Shown here one piece after another: positions 18,782 to 27,983 of a stretch of DNA of 40,018 bases. Numbering within the stretch: the first letter of the stretch is position 1; the number at the start of each line of letters is the position of its first letter. The position numbers and the translations under genes are program-made. The notes below the pieces were generated by a model. It made no database searches. It had not been told where the DNA came from and was given only the letters and a program-made list of their open reading frames with translations. Origin of the DNA: Actinomycetota bacterium. Its GTDB lineage: Bacteria; Actinomycetota; Acidimicrobiia; Acidimicrobiales; JAMCQF01. Where the stretch lies: contig JAMCQF010000161.1 in NCBI GenBank assembly GCA_023379605.1, forward strand, positions 1-40,018, read 5' to 3'.

Positions 18782-19765
18782 GTGCCTGGGCCTGCAGGTA
18801 TGACTCGGGGGGAGCCTCCGGCTGCCGAGGGCTTTGGGCATCTTGGTCCAAGAGCAGGTCCACAGAGCCCCACTCCAGACAGCCTTGGTCCACAGAGCCC
18901 CACTCCAGACAGCCTTGGTCCACAGAGCCCCACTCCAGACAGCCTTGGTCCACAGAGCCCCACTCCAGACAGCCTTGGAGCCATAGCGAGGCTCTGCTCA
19001 TCCTGCCTGCCAGATCCTCCCGACGAAGAGGAGCTGTCAGGGATCCTCTATGCACCTGACCGGCCTGCGGTTTTGCAAGGTGATCCGCAGGTTGGCATAG
19101 TGGCTACCGGCATTGATCAGGACCGTGGGTTTGTGAAGCTGTTGTGTGTCGATCCGGCACATCAGGGGAAAGGCTATGGTCACCTCCTGTTAGAAGCGGC
19201 CGAGACTGTGCTCAGAAAGGGTGGGGCTAGCTCTGTCACAGTCGGTGCAGACGCTCCTTACTTTCTCTATCCTGGGGTTGAGACCACTCAAACCTCAATG
19301 CTTTGTCTCCTGGAGCGCCACCATTACAAGCGAGTGGATGTCAACTACAACATGGCCGTCGATCTTAGGGCCATACCGCCAGATCCCGGAGGGGCAGAGC
19401 CTGCAGATCCAGGGGAGCTTGGTGAGATCTCCTCATGGATGGAGCAGCACTGGTCTTTTTGGAAGTCCGAGGTTCTCCGAGCTCTATCCAAGCGCACGCT
19501 TATGGTGACAAGGGATCGTCATGGGCTGTCCGGCTTTTGTGCGTACAACGTAAACCGCAAGGGGACCGTAGGGCCAGTGGCGGTGAGGCCTGAGCTGATC
19601 GGCAAGTCAGTGGGCACCCGGGTGCTTCTAGGAGCACTTCATAGGATGCGTCGGGATGGATATCTCTCTGCAGAGGTACTATGGGTGGGTCCGGTGGTGC
19701 CCTATGCAAGGGTCGGTGCACAGGTAAGCAGGGTGTTCTTCGTCTATAGGGCTGATCTAGGTTGA
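18782..19765 (+). CDS. GNAT-family N-acetyltransferase (tandem GNAT-like) with N-terminal decapeptide repeats
   Basis: CVDPAHQGKGYGHLLLEAAE acetyl-CoA-binding motif; second GNAT-like half GLSGFCAYN...VGPVAVRPELIGKSVGTRVLLGAL; N-terminus has 4 x GPQSPTPDSL. Start codon uncertain. Confidence 0.8.
   Translation: MPGPAGMTRGEPPAAEGFGHLGPRAGPQSPTPDSLGPQSPTPDSLGPQSPTPDSLGPQSPTPDSLGAIARLCSSCLPDPPDEEELSGILYAPDRPAVLQGDPQVGIVATGIDQDRGFVKLLCVDPAHQGKGYGHLLLEAAETVLRKGGASSVTVGADAPYFLYPGVETTQTSMLCLLERHHYKRVDVNYNMAVDLRAIPPDPGGAEPADPGELGEISSWMEQHWSFWKSEVLRALSKRTLMVTRDRHGLSGFCAYNVNRKGTVGPVAVRPELIGKSVGTRVLLGALHRMRRDGYLSAEVLWVGPVVPYARVGAQVSRVFFVYRADLG
18857..18976. repeat. 4 perfect tandem copies of a 30-bp unit
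   Basis: GGTCCACAGAGCCCCACTCCAGACAGCCTT repeated at 18857, 18887, 18917 and 18947 with no spacers. Confidence 0.97.
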
Positions 19766-21540
19766 GTGCGTCCCAAGCCAGCTCTGTTCCGTGCCTGTTT
19801 CCCCGCCCGAGAGAAGTGCACTGGGGCGAGGAGCTTGTTGGCATGAGCCAGGTGCGTATTTCACGGGACGGCTCGCTTCCCGCGCAGGGCTATCGTTTGA
19901 GAGTGAATGAAGGCGACATTACGATAGATGCTGCTGATGATGCCGGGGAGAGGTATGCAAAGATTACTCTGGACCAGATCCGGTCTGGCTCTGGGAGACC
20001 TGGAATGATCTACTCCTGCGAGATAGTAGATTGGCCCGACTTCCCTGTACGTGCAGTTATGGTAGATATATCACGATGCAAAGTACCTACCATGAAAACC
20101 CTCAAGGATCTGATAGGACGTCTGGCTGGTTGGAAGATCAATCAGCTTCAGCTCTATACAGAGCACACCTTTGCTTATCGTGGCCATGAGGAGGTTTGGC
20201 GATCGTCCAGCCCTCTTACAGCCGAGGAGGTGCTTGAGTTGGACAGGCACTGCTTGGAGCACGGAGTTGAGCTGGTTGCCAATCAGAACTGCCTGGGCCA
20301 TATGGAACGCTGGTTGGTGCATAAGAGCTACCGTCATCTCGCGATGGCACCGGAGGGGTTTACGGATCCTTTCGGGCTGAGGCGCTCGCCCAGTACCTTG
20401 GAGCCGAAGAACCCCGGGGCCATTGGCCTTATAAGAGATCTTCTCGGCCAGCTCCTTGAGAACTTCAAGAGCAGTCGAGTACATGTGGGACTCGACGAGC
20501 CATGGGAACTGGGCAGCGATCGCATAGATGATTACGCTGGCTGGCTGGAGGATCTGGTGTCACTGCAAGAGCTATCTGGCAAGGAGATACTGATCTGGGG
20601 TGACGTCCTTGCCGCCCACCCCAGCCTGTGTGCCAGGGTGCCTGGCGAGGTGACTGTCTGCGAGTGGGGCTACGAGGCAGGTCACCCTTTCGAATTGAGG
20701 CTGGAAAGACTTGCCGAGGCGGGGTGCCGAAGCTGGGTATGTGCGGGGACTTCGAGCTGGCTGTCGCTGCTTGGCAGGACCTCGAACATGCTTGCAAATT
20801 GCGCGCAGACCGCCAGGGCCGGTCTTGATCATGGCGCCGTTGGCTACATGTGCACGGACTGGGGAGATCTTGGACATCTACAGTACCTGCCAGTTAGCGA
20901 GCCCGGGTTCGCCTTCGCAGCAGGGTGTGGATGGTGTGTTGGAGCCAACGCCAATGTGAGCCGAGATGAGCTGGCCGAGGTGCTGGACCTAGTGGTGTTT
21001 GATGACCCAAACAGGCGACTGTCATCTGCCCTTTTGGATCTCGGAGATGCGTATCTTAAACTTGAATGCCAGTTCCCTAATCTCTCTACTGCCGTGGTAA
21101 ACCTTTACTTTCCTCAAATGGAGGTAGGCAAGGGTCTGACGGCGGGGATCTCCCAGGAAGGACTCGATGCGCTGGAGGGATTGCTGACCGCTGCACGAGC
21201 TGAGCTGGAGCTTGCGCGTCCTAGATCTTTGGGGGCTGGCCTTGTTGTCCAGGAGATTGAAACAGCGATAGATCTCCAGGAGCTGTGCTGCATGGACGCT
21301 TCAGCTCGCCTGGCAGGAGATGGCTCACTTGGCTCCATATCTACTGCCGAGAGAGCCCGCTTGGCGGGGCTCTTGGATGATTGCGCAGAGCGCCACAGGG
21401 AGCTCTGGTTGGCAAGGAACCGTTCTGGCGGGCTGTCTGAGAGCTTGGAGTGGTTGGCCCACCTTTTAAGCTGCTATAGAGCCGGAAGCGCTGAGCGCAC
21501 TTGGGCAGGACCGCTGTCACAGAGGTTCTTTGACGGGTAG
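19762..21540 (+). CDS. GH20-like beta-N-acetylhexosaminidase family protein
   Basis: WPDFPVRAVMVDISRCKVPTMKTLKDLIGRLAGWKINQLQLYTEHTFAY; acidic pair in VHVGLDEPWELG; TTG start overlaps the GNAT stop (TTGA). Confidence 0.82.
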   Translation: MSASQASSVPCLFPRPREVHWGEELVGMSQVRISRDGSLPAQGYRLRVNEGDITIDAADDAGERYAKITLDQIRSGSGRPGMIYSCEIVDWPDFPVRAVMVDISRCKVPTMKTLKDLIGRLAGWKINQLQLYTEHTFAYRGHEEVWRSSSPLTAEEVLELDRHCLEHGVELVANQNCLGHMERWLVHKSYRHLAMAPEGFTDPFGLRRSPSTLEPKNPGAIGLIRDLLGQLLENFKSSRVHVGLDEPWELGSDRIDDYAGWLEDLVSLQELSGKEILIWGDVLAAHPSLCARVPGEVTVCEWGYEAGHPFELRLERLAEAGCRSWVCAGTSSWLSLLGRTSNMLANCAQTARAGLDHGAVGYMCTDWGDLGHLQYLPVSEPGFAFAAGCGWCVGANANVSRDELAEVLDLVVFDDPNRRLSSALLDLGDAYLKLECQFPNLSTAVVNLYFPQMEVGKGLTAGISQEGLDALEGLLTAARAELELARPRSLGAGLVVQEIETAIDLQELCCMDASARLAGDGSLGSISTAERARLAGLLDDCAERHRELWLARNRSGGLSESLEWLAHLLSCYRAGSAERTWAGPLSQRFFDG

Positions 21541-21625
21541 TGACAGTTGATAGAGCTCTCGGAGGTTCCCTGGTGCCACCGGATGGCCTGGTGCATCCGA
21601 TGATCCTTGGCGCTCGATTAGCCTC

Positions 21626-22807
21626 TTGGTTGCAGTGGACTGGTTGGACATAGTTATTCTCGTGATCCTGGCGCTGGTGGCGATCCATGGCCTGAGGTTA
21701 GGATTAGCGGTGCAGGTGCTTTCCTTCGGCGGGCTGGTGGGGGGCCTAGTACTGGGAGCTTTCCTTGCCCCAGTGGTGGCACAGCTCATCCGATCAGAGG
21801 TCCCACGCACCATAGTCACAGTAGTGGTCGTCTTTGGGTTGGCCGCAGTTCTGGGGCTCGTGGGCAGGGTGATCGGCACGCGGTTCTCGCCTGTCCTGCG
21901 CAAGGTGCACCTGGCAGGTCTCGACGCCATACTGGGATCCCTGTTTGCCATAGGGGCAACACTGCTGGTCATATGGCTCGTGGCCGGGATCTTCGTGAAT
22001 GCCTCGATCCCGGCGCTTACAAGGGCGATCGACAGCTCCAGGATCATACGGGCGGTAGATGACACGATGCCTCCTGCCCCACCATGGATCTCGAGGGTGC
22101 AGACCCTCATGGAAGACGATGGCTTCCCAGCGGTCTTTGCCGGGATAGCGCCAAATACCGCGGGTCCAGTGGCTCTGCCGAACTCTCCGGTTGTAGCCGA
22201 GGCTGTTGCAGCCGACAGGGCCTCGGTGGTCAAGATCGTAGGGACCGGTTGCGGGCTTATCCAGGAGGGATCAGGATTTGTTGTATCTCCTGGCCTGGTC
22301 GTCACCAACGCCCACGTCGTGGCAGGAATGCATGGCATCCATGTCTACGACGAGGTGGGCTCGTACCCTGTGCAGGTTATTTACTTCAATCCCGATTTCG
22401 ATCTGGCCGTGCTAAACGTCCCAGGGCTTACAGCCAAGCCACTTGCCATGGACGACGCCAACGTGGGACGTGGGACCCAGGCCGTGGTACTTGGGTATCC
22501 CGGTGGTGGGCCGTTCACTGCTGTCCCAGCGGGCGTGATGGCTGAGTTCCGTGCCGAGGGCCGCGACATATACGGTCAGGGTCTGACCATACGCAACGTG
22601 TACGAACTGGACGCGGTGGTCCGCCCAGGCAATTCTGGTGGACCACTTGTGGAGCCAGATGGGACCGTCATAGGCGTGGTGTTCTCCAGGTCGACCACGA
22701 ACTCTCAGGTGGGCTATGCACTTGCTATGCCCGGCGTGGTGAGGCGTGTGCATCAAGCAGAGTCTACAGGGGACACCCCGGTGAGCACCGAGAGCTGCAT
22801 GAGCTGA
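21626..22807 (+). CDS. MarP-like membrane serine protease: CvpA domain plus trypsin-like protease
   Basis: N-terminal multi-TM CvpA-like region; protease motifs GSGFVVSPGLVVTNAHVVAG (His), DLAVLNV (Asp), VVRPGNSGGPLV (Ser). Confidence 0.87.
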   Translation: MVAVDWLDIVILVILALVAIHGLRLGLAVQVLSFGGLVGGLVLGAFLAPVVAQLIRSEVPRTIVTVVVVFGLAAVLGLVGRVIGTRFSPVLRKVHLAGLDAILGSLFAIGATLLVIWLVAGIFVNASIPALTRAIDSSRIIRAVDDTMPPAPPWISRVQTLMEDDGFPAVFAGIAPNTAGPVALPNSPVVAEAVAADRASVVKIVGTGCGLIQEGSGFVVSPGLVVTNAHVVAGMHGIHVYDEVGSYPVQVIYFNPDFDLAVLNVPGLTAKPLAMDDANVGRGTQAVVLGYPGGGPFTAVPAGVMAEFRAEGRDIYGQGLTIRNVYELDAVVRPGNSGGPLVEPDGTVIGVVFSRSTTNSQVGYALAMPGVVRRVHQAESTGDTPVSTESCMS

Positions 22808-22842
22808 GATGGGGGCTGCGTTCTACCAGGCTGTAGAGGGTT

Positions 22843-24879
22843 GTGGGCACCTGGGTGGAGATATGGATAAGAATGGCCCCTATGAGCCTGCCCATTGAGG
22901 ACTACGCCGTCATTGGCGATACCCACACGGCGGCTCTGGTAGGTAGGAATGGGTCCATTGACTGGCTATGCCTTCCACGCTTTGACTCCCCGGCCTGCTT
23001 TTCACGCCTCTTGGGCACAAAGGAGCATGGCTACTTCCTGCTTGCCCCGGCCCAATCAGGAGAGGCCACTCCAATGGCGTCACGCAGGCGCTACAGGGGT
23101 GACTCCCTTGTCTTGGAGACAGAGTTCGACACACCCACTGGCACGGTGCGTGTTGTGGACTGTATGGCTGTGCGCGATACCCATCCCGAGCTCATTCGCC
23201 TGGTGGAGGGGGTTAGTGGGCGGGTGGAGATGGAGATGGAGCTCGTCGTTCGCTTTGGCTACGGCTCGATCGTGCCCTGGGTCAGACGCCTTGACGGGCT
23301 TCTTACCGCTGTGGGCGGACCCGACGCGCTTTCTTTGTGGAGCCGAGTGCATACCAAAAGCAGGGATCTGTCCACCGTGGCGTCCTTCAGCGTGAGCGAA
23401 GGGCAGGTCGTACCCTTCGTGCTCTCCTGGTTTCCATCTCACCACGAACCTCCCCGTCCGACAGACGGCTACTATATGGTAGAGGACACCCAGCAGTGGT
23501 GGCAGGAGTGGGCGGCTATGTGCACCTACGATGGGCAGTGGCGTGACGCCGTGGTTCGCTCGCTCATAACGCTCAAGGCTCTCACCTACGCGCCTACCGG
23601 TGGGATTGTGGCTGCTGCCACGACCTCTCTCCCGGAAGCCCTGGGTGGCTCGCGAAACTGGGATTACCGGTACTGCTGGCTGCGTGATGCCACCTTGACC
23701 CTTGACTCGCTCATGAGAGGTGGGTATCACGACGAGGCCCTTGCTTGGCGGGACTGGCTGCTTAGAGCTGTCGCAGGCGATCCATCAAAGCTGCAGATCA
23801 TGTACGGACCCGCTGGAGAGCGCAGGCTCGAGGAGTGGGAGGTGGAGTGGCTTCCCGGTTACGAGAAGTCCTCGCCAGTGCGCATTGGGAACGCTGCCTC
23901 AGGCCAGTACCAGCTAGACGTATATGGCGAGGTCATGAACGCGTTGCACGAGGCGCGGGTGGTATGCGAGCAGGCTGAAGGCGTGGGGTGGGATCTCCAG
24001 GTGGCGCTGCTTGAGTTCCTGGAGGGCCATTGGAGGGAGCCTGACGACGGGATATGGGAGGTGAGAGGACCTCGAAGAAACTTCACCCACTCAAAGGTGA
24101 TGGCGTGGGTGGCTTTCGACAGGGCGGTCCAAGGGGTCGAGAGGTGCGGGATGGAAGGCCCCCTTGCTCGCTGGAAAGCAGCTCGTGACGAAGTGCACCG
24201 TGAAGTCTGTGAGAAGGGGTTTAATACGGAGCTTAACTCCTTTACTCAGTACTACGGGTCGAAGACTCTTGACGCGAGCCTCTTGATGATCCCTTTGGTA
24301 GGCTTCCTGCCGGGCTCTGACAAGAGGATGGTAGGCACGGTGGAGGCCATCCAGCGTGAATTGACCTATGACGGGTTCGTACTTCGCTACCGGACCGATG
24401 ATCCTGCTTCGAGCGAGGTGGATGGGCTCACAGGAAGGGAAGGAGCCTTTCTGGCGTGCTCATTTTGGATGGCGGACTGCTTGAACCTGATCGGCCGCCA
24501 CGCAGAGGCGCGCTCTCTGTTCGAGAAGCTGTTGGGGCTTCGCAATGATCTGGGCCTGCTTGCTGAGGAGTACGACCCAGTCTTGAGGCGCCAGGTGGGG
24601 AACTTCCCCCAGGCATTCTCGCACGTATCGTTGGTGAACTCTGCGTGCAACCTTTCCCGCCACCATCCCGACAGAGGAGCGCTTGGACAGCAAGCTCTGC
24701 TTAGGAGCTCCAAGCGACGTTCCTGGCAGCACGGTGGCCGTGGCATCCGAGCATCTTCTTCCGTCGAGATGAAGCTTAAAGGAGCTTCTGCTGGAGACAG
24801 TGGCCAGGGACCAGTGACCGATGGCTCAGGAAAGTCCTCGCGCCCCAGTAGATCCAAACAGCCAAAAGCGAAGGGATGA
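22843..24879 (+). CDS. GH15 family glycoside hydrolase (trehalase/glucoamylase-like)
   Basis: LPIEDYAVIGDTHTAALVGRNGSIDWLCLPRFDSPACF, SLPEALGGSRNWDYRYCWLRDA, GLLAEEYDPVLRRQVGNFPQAFSH. Confidence 0.92.
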   Translation: MGTWVEIWIRMAPMSLPIEDYAVIGDTHTAALVGRNGSIDWLCLPRFDSPACFSRLLGTKEHGYFLLAPAQSGEATPMASRRRYRGDSLVLETEFDTPTGTVRVVDCMAVRDTHPELIRLVEGVSGRVEMEMELVVRFGYGSIVPWVRRLDGLLTAVGGPDALSLWSRVHTKSRDLSTVASFSVSEGQVVPFVLSWFPSHHEPPRPTDGYYMVEDTQQWWQEWAAMCTYDGQWRDAVVRSLITLKALTYAPTGGIVAAATTSLPEALGGSRNWDYRYCWLRDATLTLDSLMRGGYHDEALAWRDWLLRAVAGDPSKLQIMYGPAGERRLEEWEVEWLPGYEKSSPVRIGNAASGQYQLDVYGEVMNALHEARVVCEQAEGVGWDLQVALLEFLEGHWREPDDGIWEVRGPRRNFTHSKVMAWVAFDRAVQGVERCGMEGPLARWKAARDEVHREVCEKGFNTELNSFTQYYGSKTLDASLLMIPLVGFLPGSDKRMVGTVEAIQRELTYDGFVLRYRTDDPASSEVDGLTGREGAFLACSFWMADCLNLIGRHAEARSLFEKLLGLRNDLGLLAEEYDPVLRRQVGNFPQAFSHVSLVNSACNLSRHHPDRGALGQQALLRSSKRRSWQHGGRGIRASSSVEMKLKGASAGDSGQGPVTDGSGKSSRPSRSKQPKAKG

Positions 24880-24883
24880 TGCC

Positions 24884-25939
24884 ATGAAAGCACTTACCGT
24901 TGTACCCGGTAAAGCGGGATCCATCAAGCTTGACGATGTCGATGAGCCACCGGAAAGTGATGGGCCGGTGCTCGTGGAGATGGTGGCTCTGGGTGTCTGT
25001 GGCACTGACATGGAGATCACTTCAGGTGCGTATGGATGGGCCCCCCCTGGAAAGGAAACCCTTGTCATAGGACATGAGTCTTTGGGTCGGGTGATGGAGG
25101 CGCCCGCGGGCTCGGGTTTGGTCGCAGGTGAGCTGGTTGTGGGGATTGTGCGGCGTCCAGACCCGGTTCCTTGTGGCAACTGTGCGGTGGGTGAATGGGA
25201 CTTCTGCCATAACGGGCTTTACACAGAACGCGGTATCAAGGAGCGCGATGGATACTGCTCTCAGCGCTATAGGATACATCCTGAGTACGTAGTAAAGATT
25301 GACCCGGCTCTTGGGGCCCTGGGGGTGCTCTTGGAGCCTGCAAGCGTGGTTGCCAAGGCATGGGAGCAGGTTGAGAAGATCGGCGGGCGCGCCCACTTCG
25401 AGCCAAAGCGTGCAGTCATCACTGGAGCGGGACCAATAGGACTTTTGGCGGCGCTCATGGGAGTGCAGCGCGGCCTGGAGGTCCATGTCATCGACCGCGT
25501 CCAAGACGGTCTCAAGCCTGAGCTCGTCAAGGATCTGGGCGCCACCTATCACACCGGCTCAGTGGCGCAGGCGTGTCCAGATACCGATGTGGTCGTGGAA
25601 TGCACAGGAGTTGGCCAGCTTGTCTTTGATGCAATGGCTCATGTGGCTCCAGGTGGCGTGGTCTGCTTGACAGGTGTGTCCTCGGGAGGCCGATCGCTGT
25701 CGGTGGACGCGGGCACCTTGAACAGGTCCATCGTGCTCGAGAACGAGGCGGTAGTGGGCTCTGTGAACGCCAACAGGCGGCACTACGAGCAGGGGGCGAA
25801 TGCTCTGGCGAAGGCCGATAAGGCCTGGCTCTCGCGCTTGATCAGCAGGAAGGTCCCCCTTTCTAAGTGGGCAGAGGCCTTTGACCGCAAGGACGACGAT
25901 GTGAAAGTGGTTATCGAGTTGGAAGGGGCATACTCCTGA
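24884..25939 (+). CDS. zinc-type MDR dehydrogenase, glucose 1-dehydrogenase-like
   Basis: MKALTVVPGKAGSIKLDDV, GVCGTDMEI, GHESLGRV, RRPDPVPCGNCAVGEWDFCHNGLYTERGIKERDGY, ITGAGPIGLLAAL. ATG 24884 follows the GH15 stop by 4 bp. Confidence 0.88.
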   Translation: MKALTVVPGKAGSIKLDDVDEPPESDGPVLVEMVALGVCGTDMEITSGAYGWAPPGKETLVIGHESLGRVMEAPAGSGLVAGELVVGIVRRPDPVPCGNCAVGEWDFCHNGLYTERGIKERDGYCSQRYRIHPEYVVKIDPALGALGVLLEPASVVAKAWEQVEKIGGRAHFEPKRAVITGAGPIGLLAALMGVQRGLEVHVIDRVQDGLKPELVKDLGATYHTGSVAQACPDTDVVVECTGVGQLVFDAMAHVAPGGVVCLTGVSSGGRSLSVDAGTLNRSIVLENEAVVGSVNANRRHYEQGANALAKADKAWLSRLISRKVPLSKWAEAFDRKDDDVKVVIELEGAYS

Positions 25940-25959
25940 GCACGCTCATAGCTTCAGGG

Positions 25960-26874
25960 GTGATCGAGATAGACACCCTGCTTGGTGGATGGGAGAGGGT
26001 GACTGCCGGGTACCTGCTGGAGGGCACGGCTCCCGTGCTGGTGGAGACCGGTAGCCAGACCTCTGTACCGGCGCTCTTGGCAGCTCTTAACGGACTTGGG
26101 ATAGGTGCGGCAGACCTTGCAGGCGTTGTGGTCACCCACATCCACCTGGACCATGCGGGTGGGGTAGGCGACGTGGCAAAAGCCTTTCCCAGCGCTGTGG
26201 TCTATGTCCATGAAAAAGGGGCTCGGCACCTGGCTGACCCCACCCGCCTTGTGAGCTCTGCCAGCCGCGTCTACGGGCCGTTGCTCGACTCGCTCTACGG
26301 GCGCCTTGAGCCCACCCCCGCCGAGCGCATCCATGTTCTTGGAGATGGGGAGGAGATAATGGTCAGCCCTGGGAGAACGCTCACTGCGGTGGACTCGCCT
26401 GGGCATGCCAAGCACCACCTGGGCATCCATGACTCGCTGAGCGGGATCCTCTTTGCAGGGGACGCAGTCGGGGTGCGCCTACCAGATCTGGGGGTGCTGC
26501 GGCCAGCTACTCCACCTCCAGACTTCGATCTGGAGCTGGCTATAGCCTCTCTGCACCGTTTTGCTTCTCGCCGGCCGACCGGACTGGCTCTGGCCCATTA
26601 CGGCCTGATAGACGAACCGCTGCCGCTTTTGGAGGAAGCCGAGTCGACCTTGCGGGCATGGGCGCATGTGGCTGAGCAAGCGTGGATGGACGGCGAGGAC
26701 ATCGCCCATGCGCTCGAGGAGGCCTTCGCTCCGGACACGGCTGGTTTGGATCCGGCTCAAAGAGAGAAGCTCGATACGCTAAACGGTTTCCATTCGAATG
26801 CCGCGGGTTTTCGAAGATGGCTGGACATGGGCGGCAGGGAGGCCCTTCAGGGGGGCTCTGAAGGCTTGGCATAG
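25960..26874 (+). CDS. MBL-fold metallo-hydrolase
   Basis: VVVTHIHLDHAGG, VDSPGHAKHHLG, LFAGDAVG, LALAHYGL metal-ligand motifs. Confidence 0.87.
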   Translation: MIEIDTLLGGWERVTAGYLLEGTAPVLVETGSQTSVPALLAALNGLGIGAADLAGVVVTHIHLDHAGGVGDVAKAFPSAVVYVHEKGARHLADPTRLVSSASRVYGPLLDSLYGRLEPTPAERIHVLGDGEEIMVSPGRTLTAVDSPGHAKHHLGIHDSLSGILFAGDAVGVRLPDLGVLRPATPPPDFDLELAIASLHRFASRRPTGLALAHYGLIDEPLPLLEEAESTLRAWAHVAEQAWMDGEDIAHALEEAFAPDTAGLDPAQREKLDTLNGFHSNAAGFRRWLDMGGREALQGGSEGLA

Positions 26875-27632
26875 CGGTATCCGATCCCCCTTACCGTCTC
26901 TATCACCTCGTCGTTGACCAGATCTGGACTCCTGCGGAGCTTGGCACGCAGCCTGCCTACGTGGACGTCTAAGGTCTTGGGATTTGCCGGGGTGTCGATG
27001 GGCCATACCCGATCGAAGAGCACTTCTCTGGTCATCACACGGCCTGGGTTGGACATGAGCAGCTCTAGAATCTTGAACTCTTTCAAGGAGAGCTCAACTG
27101 GATGCCCGCCAGCTGTTACTTCGTGGCGCTCGGGGTCCAGCCTGAGCTTTCCGAGGATCAGAGCCTTCCTGGATGTGGCAGTGCTTGGCGGAAAGGTCGA
27201 CACGGGCTGGATAGCTGCTGGACCCGCTGAGAGAGGGGCTGTACCACATCGCCGCAGGGATGCTCGGATCCTCGCCACTAGCTCGCGCAGGCGGAAGGGT
27301 TTTGTCACGTAGTCGTCGGCTCCCGCTTCCAAGGAGGCGATCGTGTCCAGCTCGTCGTCACGGCCGGTGACGATTATGATCGGCACCTGAGAGCGTGTCC
27401 TTAGAAGACGGCATAGATCCAAGCCGGACATTCCCGGCAGCATCAGGTCCACCAGTAGGAGCTGGGGCTGGCAGGCAGAGAACCTCTCTAGGGCCTCTTC
27501 GCCAGATTGTGCCCCGATGACGGTGAACCCCTCTCTTGGGAGCCCCGAGGCAAGGGCCTGCGCATAGGACGGGTCGTCTTCCACCACTAGAATGAGGGGC
27601 GCTGCCCCCTCTGAGGCCGGATCCAAGCCCAT
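26847..27632 (-). CDS. OmpR/PhoB-family response regulator
   Basis: Receiver ILVVEDD, LLVDLMLPGMSGLDLC, VTGRDD, DDYVTKPF; winged helix LKEFKILELLMSNPGRVMTREVLFDRVW, VHVGRLRAKL, VRGIGYRY. Confidence 0.93.
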   Translation of the reverse strand: MGLDPASEGAAPLILVVEDDPSYAQALASGLPREGFTVIGAQSGEEALERFSACQPQLLLVDLMLPGMSGLDLCRLLRTRSQVPIIIVTGRDDELDTIASLEAGADDYVTKPFRLRELVARIRASLRRCGTAPLSAGPAAIQPVSTFPPSTATSRKALILGKLRLDPERHEVTAGGHPVELSLKEFKILELLMSNPGRVMTREVLFDRVWPIDTPANPKTLDVHVGRLRAKLRRSPDLVNDEVIETVRGIGYRYAKPSEPP

Positions 27633-27765
27633 GGTGGTGAGGGTAAGCCTGCTGGGTAACGCCGTGATGAATGCAGGGCGAAGCTGAATTTACTAAAAGA
27701 GAAATGTTCCCCCAACTGCGACCACGCTGTTGGGGACTGCCCTGGCAGTGCGAAGAGCAGCCGCA

Positions 27766-27879
27766 GGAAGCGTGTGGACCAACCAGGTCACGCATTGCAG
27801 CCCGCGCTCGCACTGAGGCGGCCCCGGGAAGCGTGTGGTCCAACCAGGGTGGCCAATTGGCGGCTCACCCTGGTTGGAC
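27766..27879. repeat. Near-identical 22-bp direct repeats; second copy overlaps a 14-bp perfect inverted repeat
   Basis: GGAAGCGTGTGG(A/T)CCAACCAGG at 27766-27787 and 27827-27848; GTCCAACCAGGGTG (27838-27851) pairs with CACCCTGGTTGGAC (27866-27879), 8 bp from the tRNA-Ser 3' end. Confidence 0.85.
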
Positions 27880-27886
27880 GCTCAAG

Positions 27887-27973
27887 CGGAGGGAGTGGGA
27901 TTCGAACCCACGGTGCCCTTGCGAGCACAACGGTTTTCGAGACCGTCCGATTCGGCCGCTCTCGCATCCCTCC
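27887..27973 (-). tRNA. tRNA-Ser(CGA)
   Basis: Reverse complement GGAGGGATGCGAGAGCGGCCGAATCGGACGGTCTCGAAAACCG...GGGTTCGAATCCCACTCCCTCCG: 7-bp acceptor stem, CGA anticodon, long variable arm, discriminator G. Confidence 0.96.
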
Positions 27974-27983
27974 GGCCCAGAGG

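Noticed and set aside
18857-18976. Could the 30-bp repeat be a CRISPR array?
   Set aside because: Copies are directly contiguous with no spacers, the unit is in frame with the GNAT ORF and no cas genes are present.
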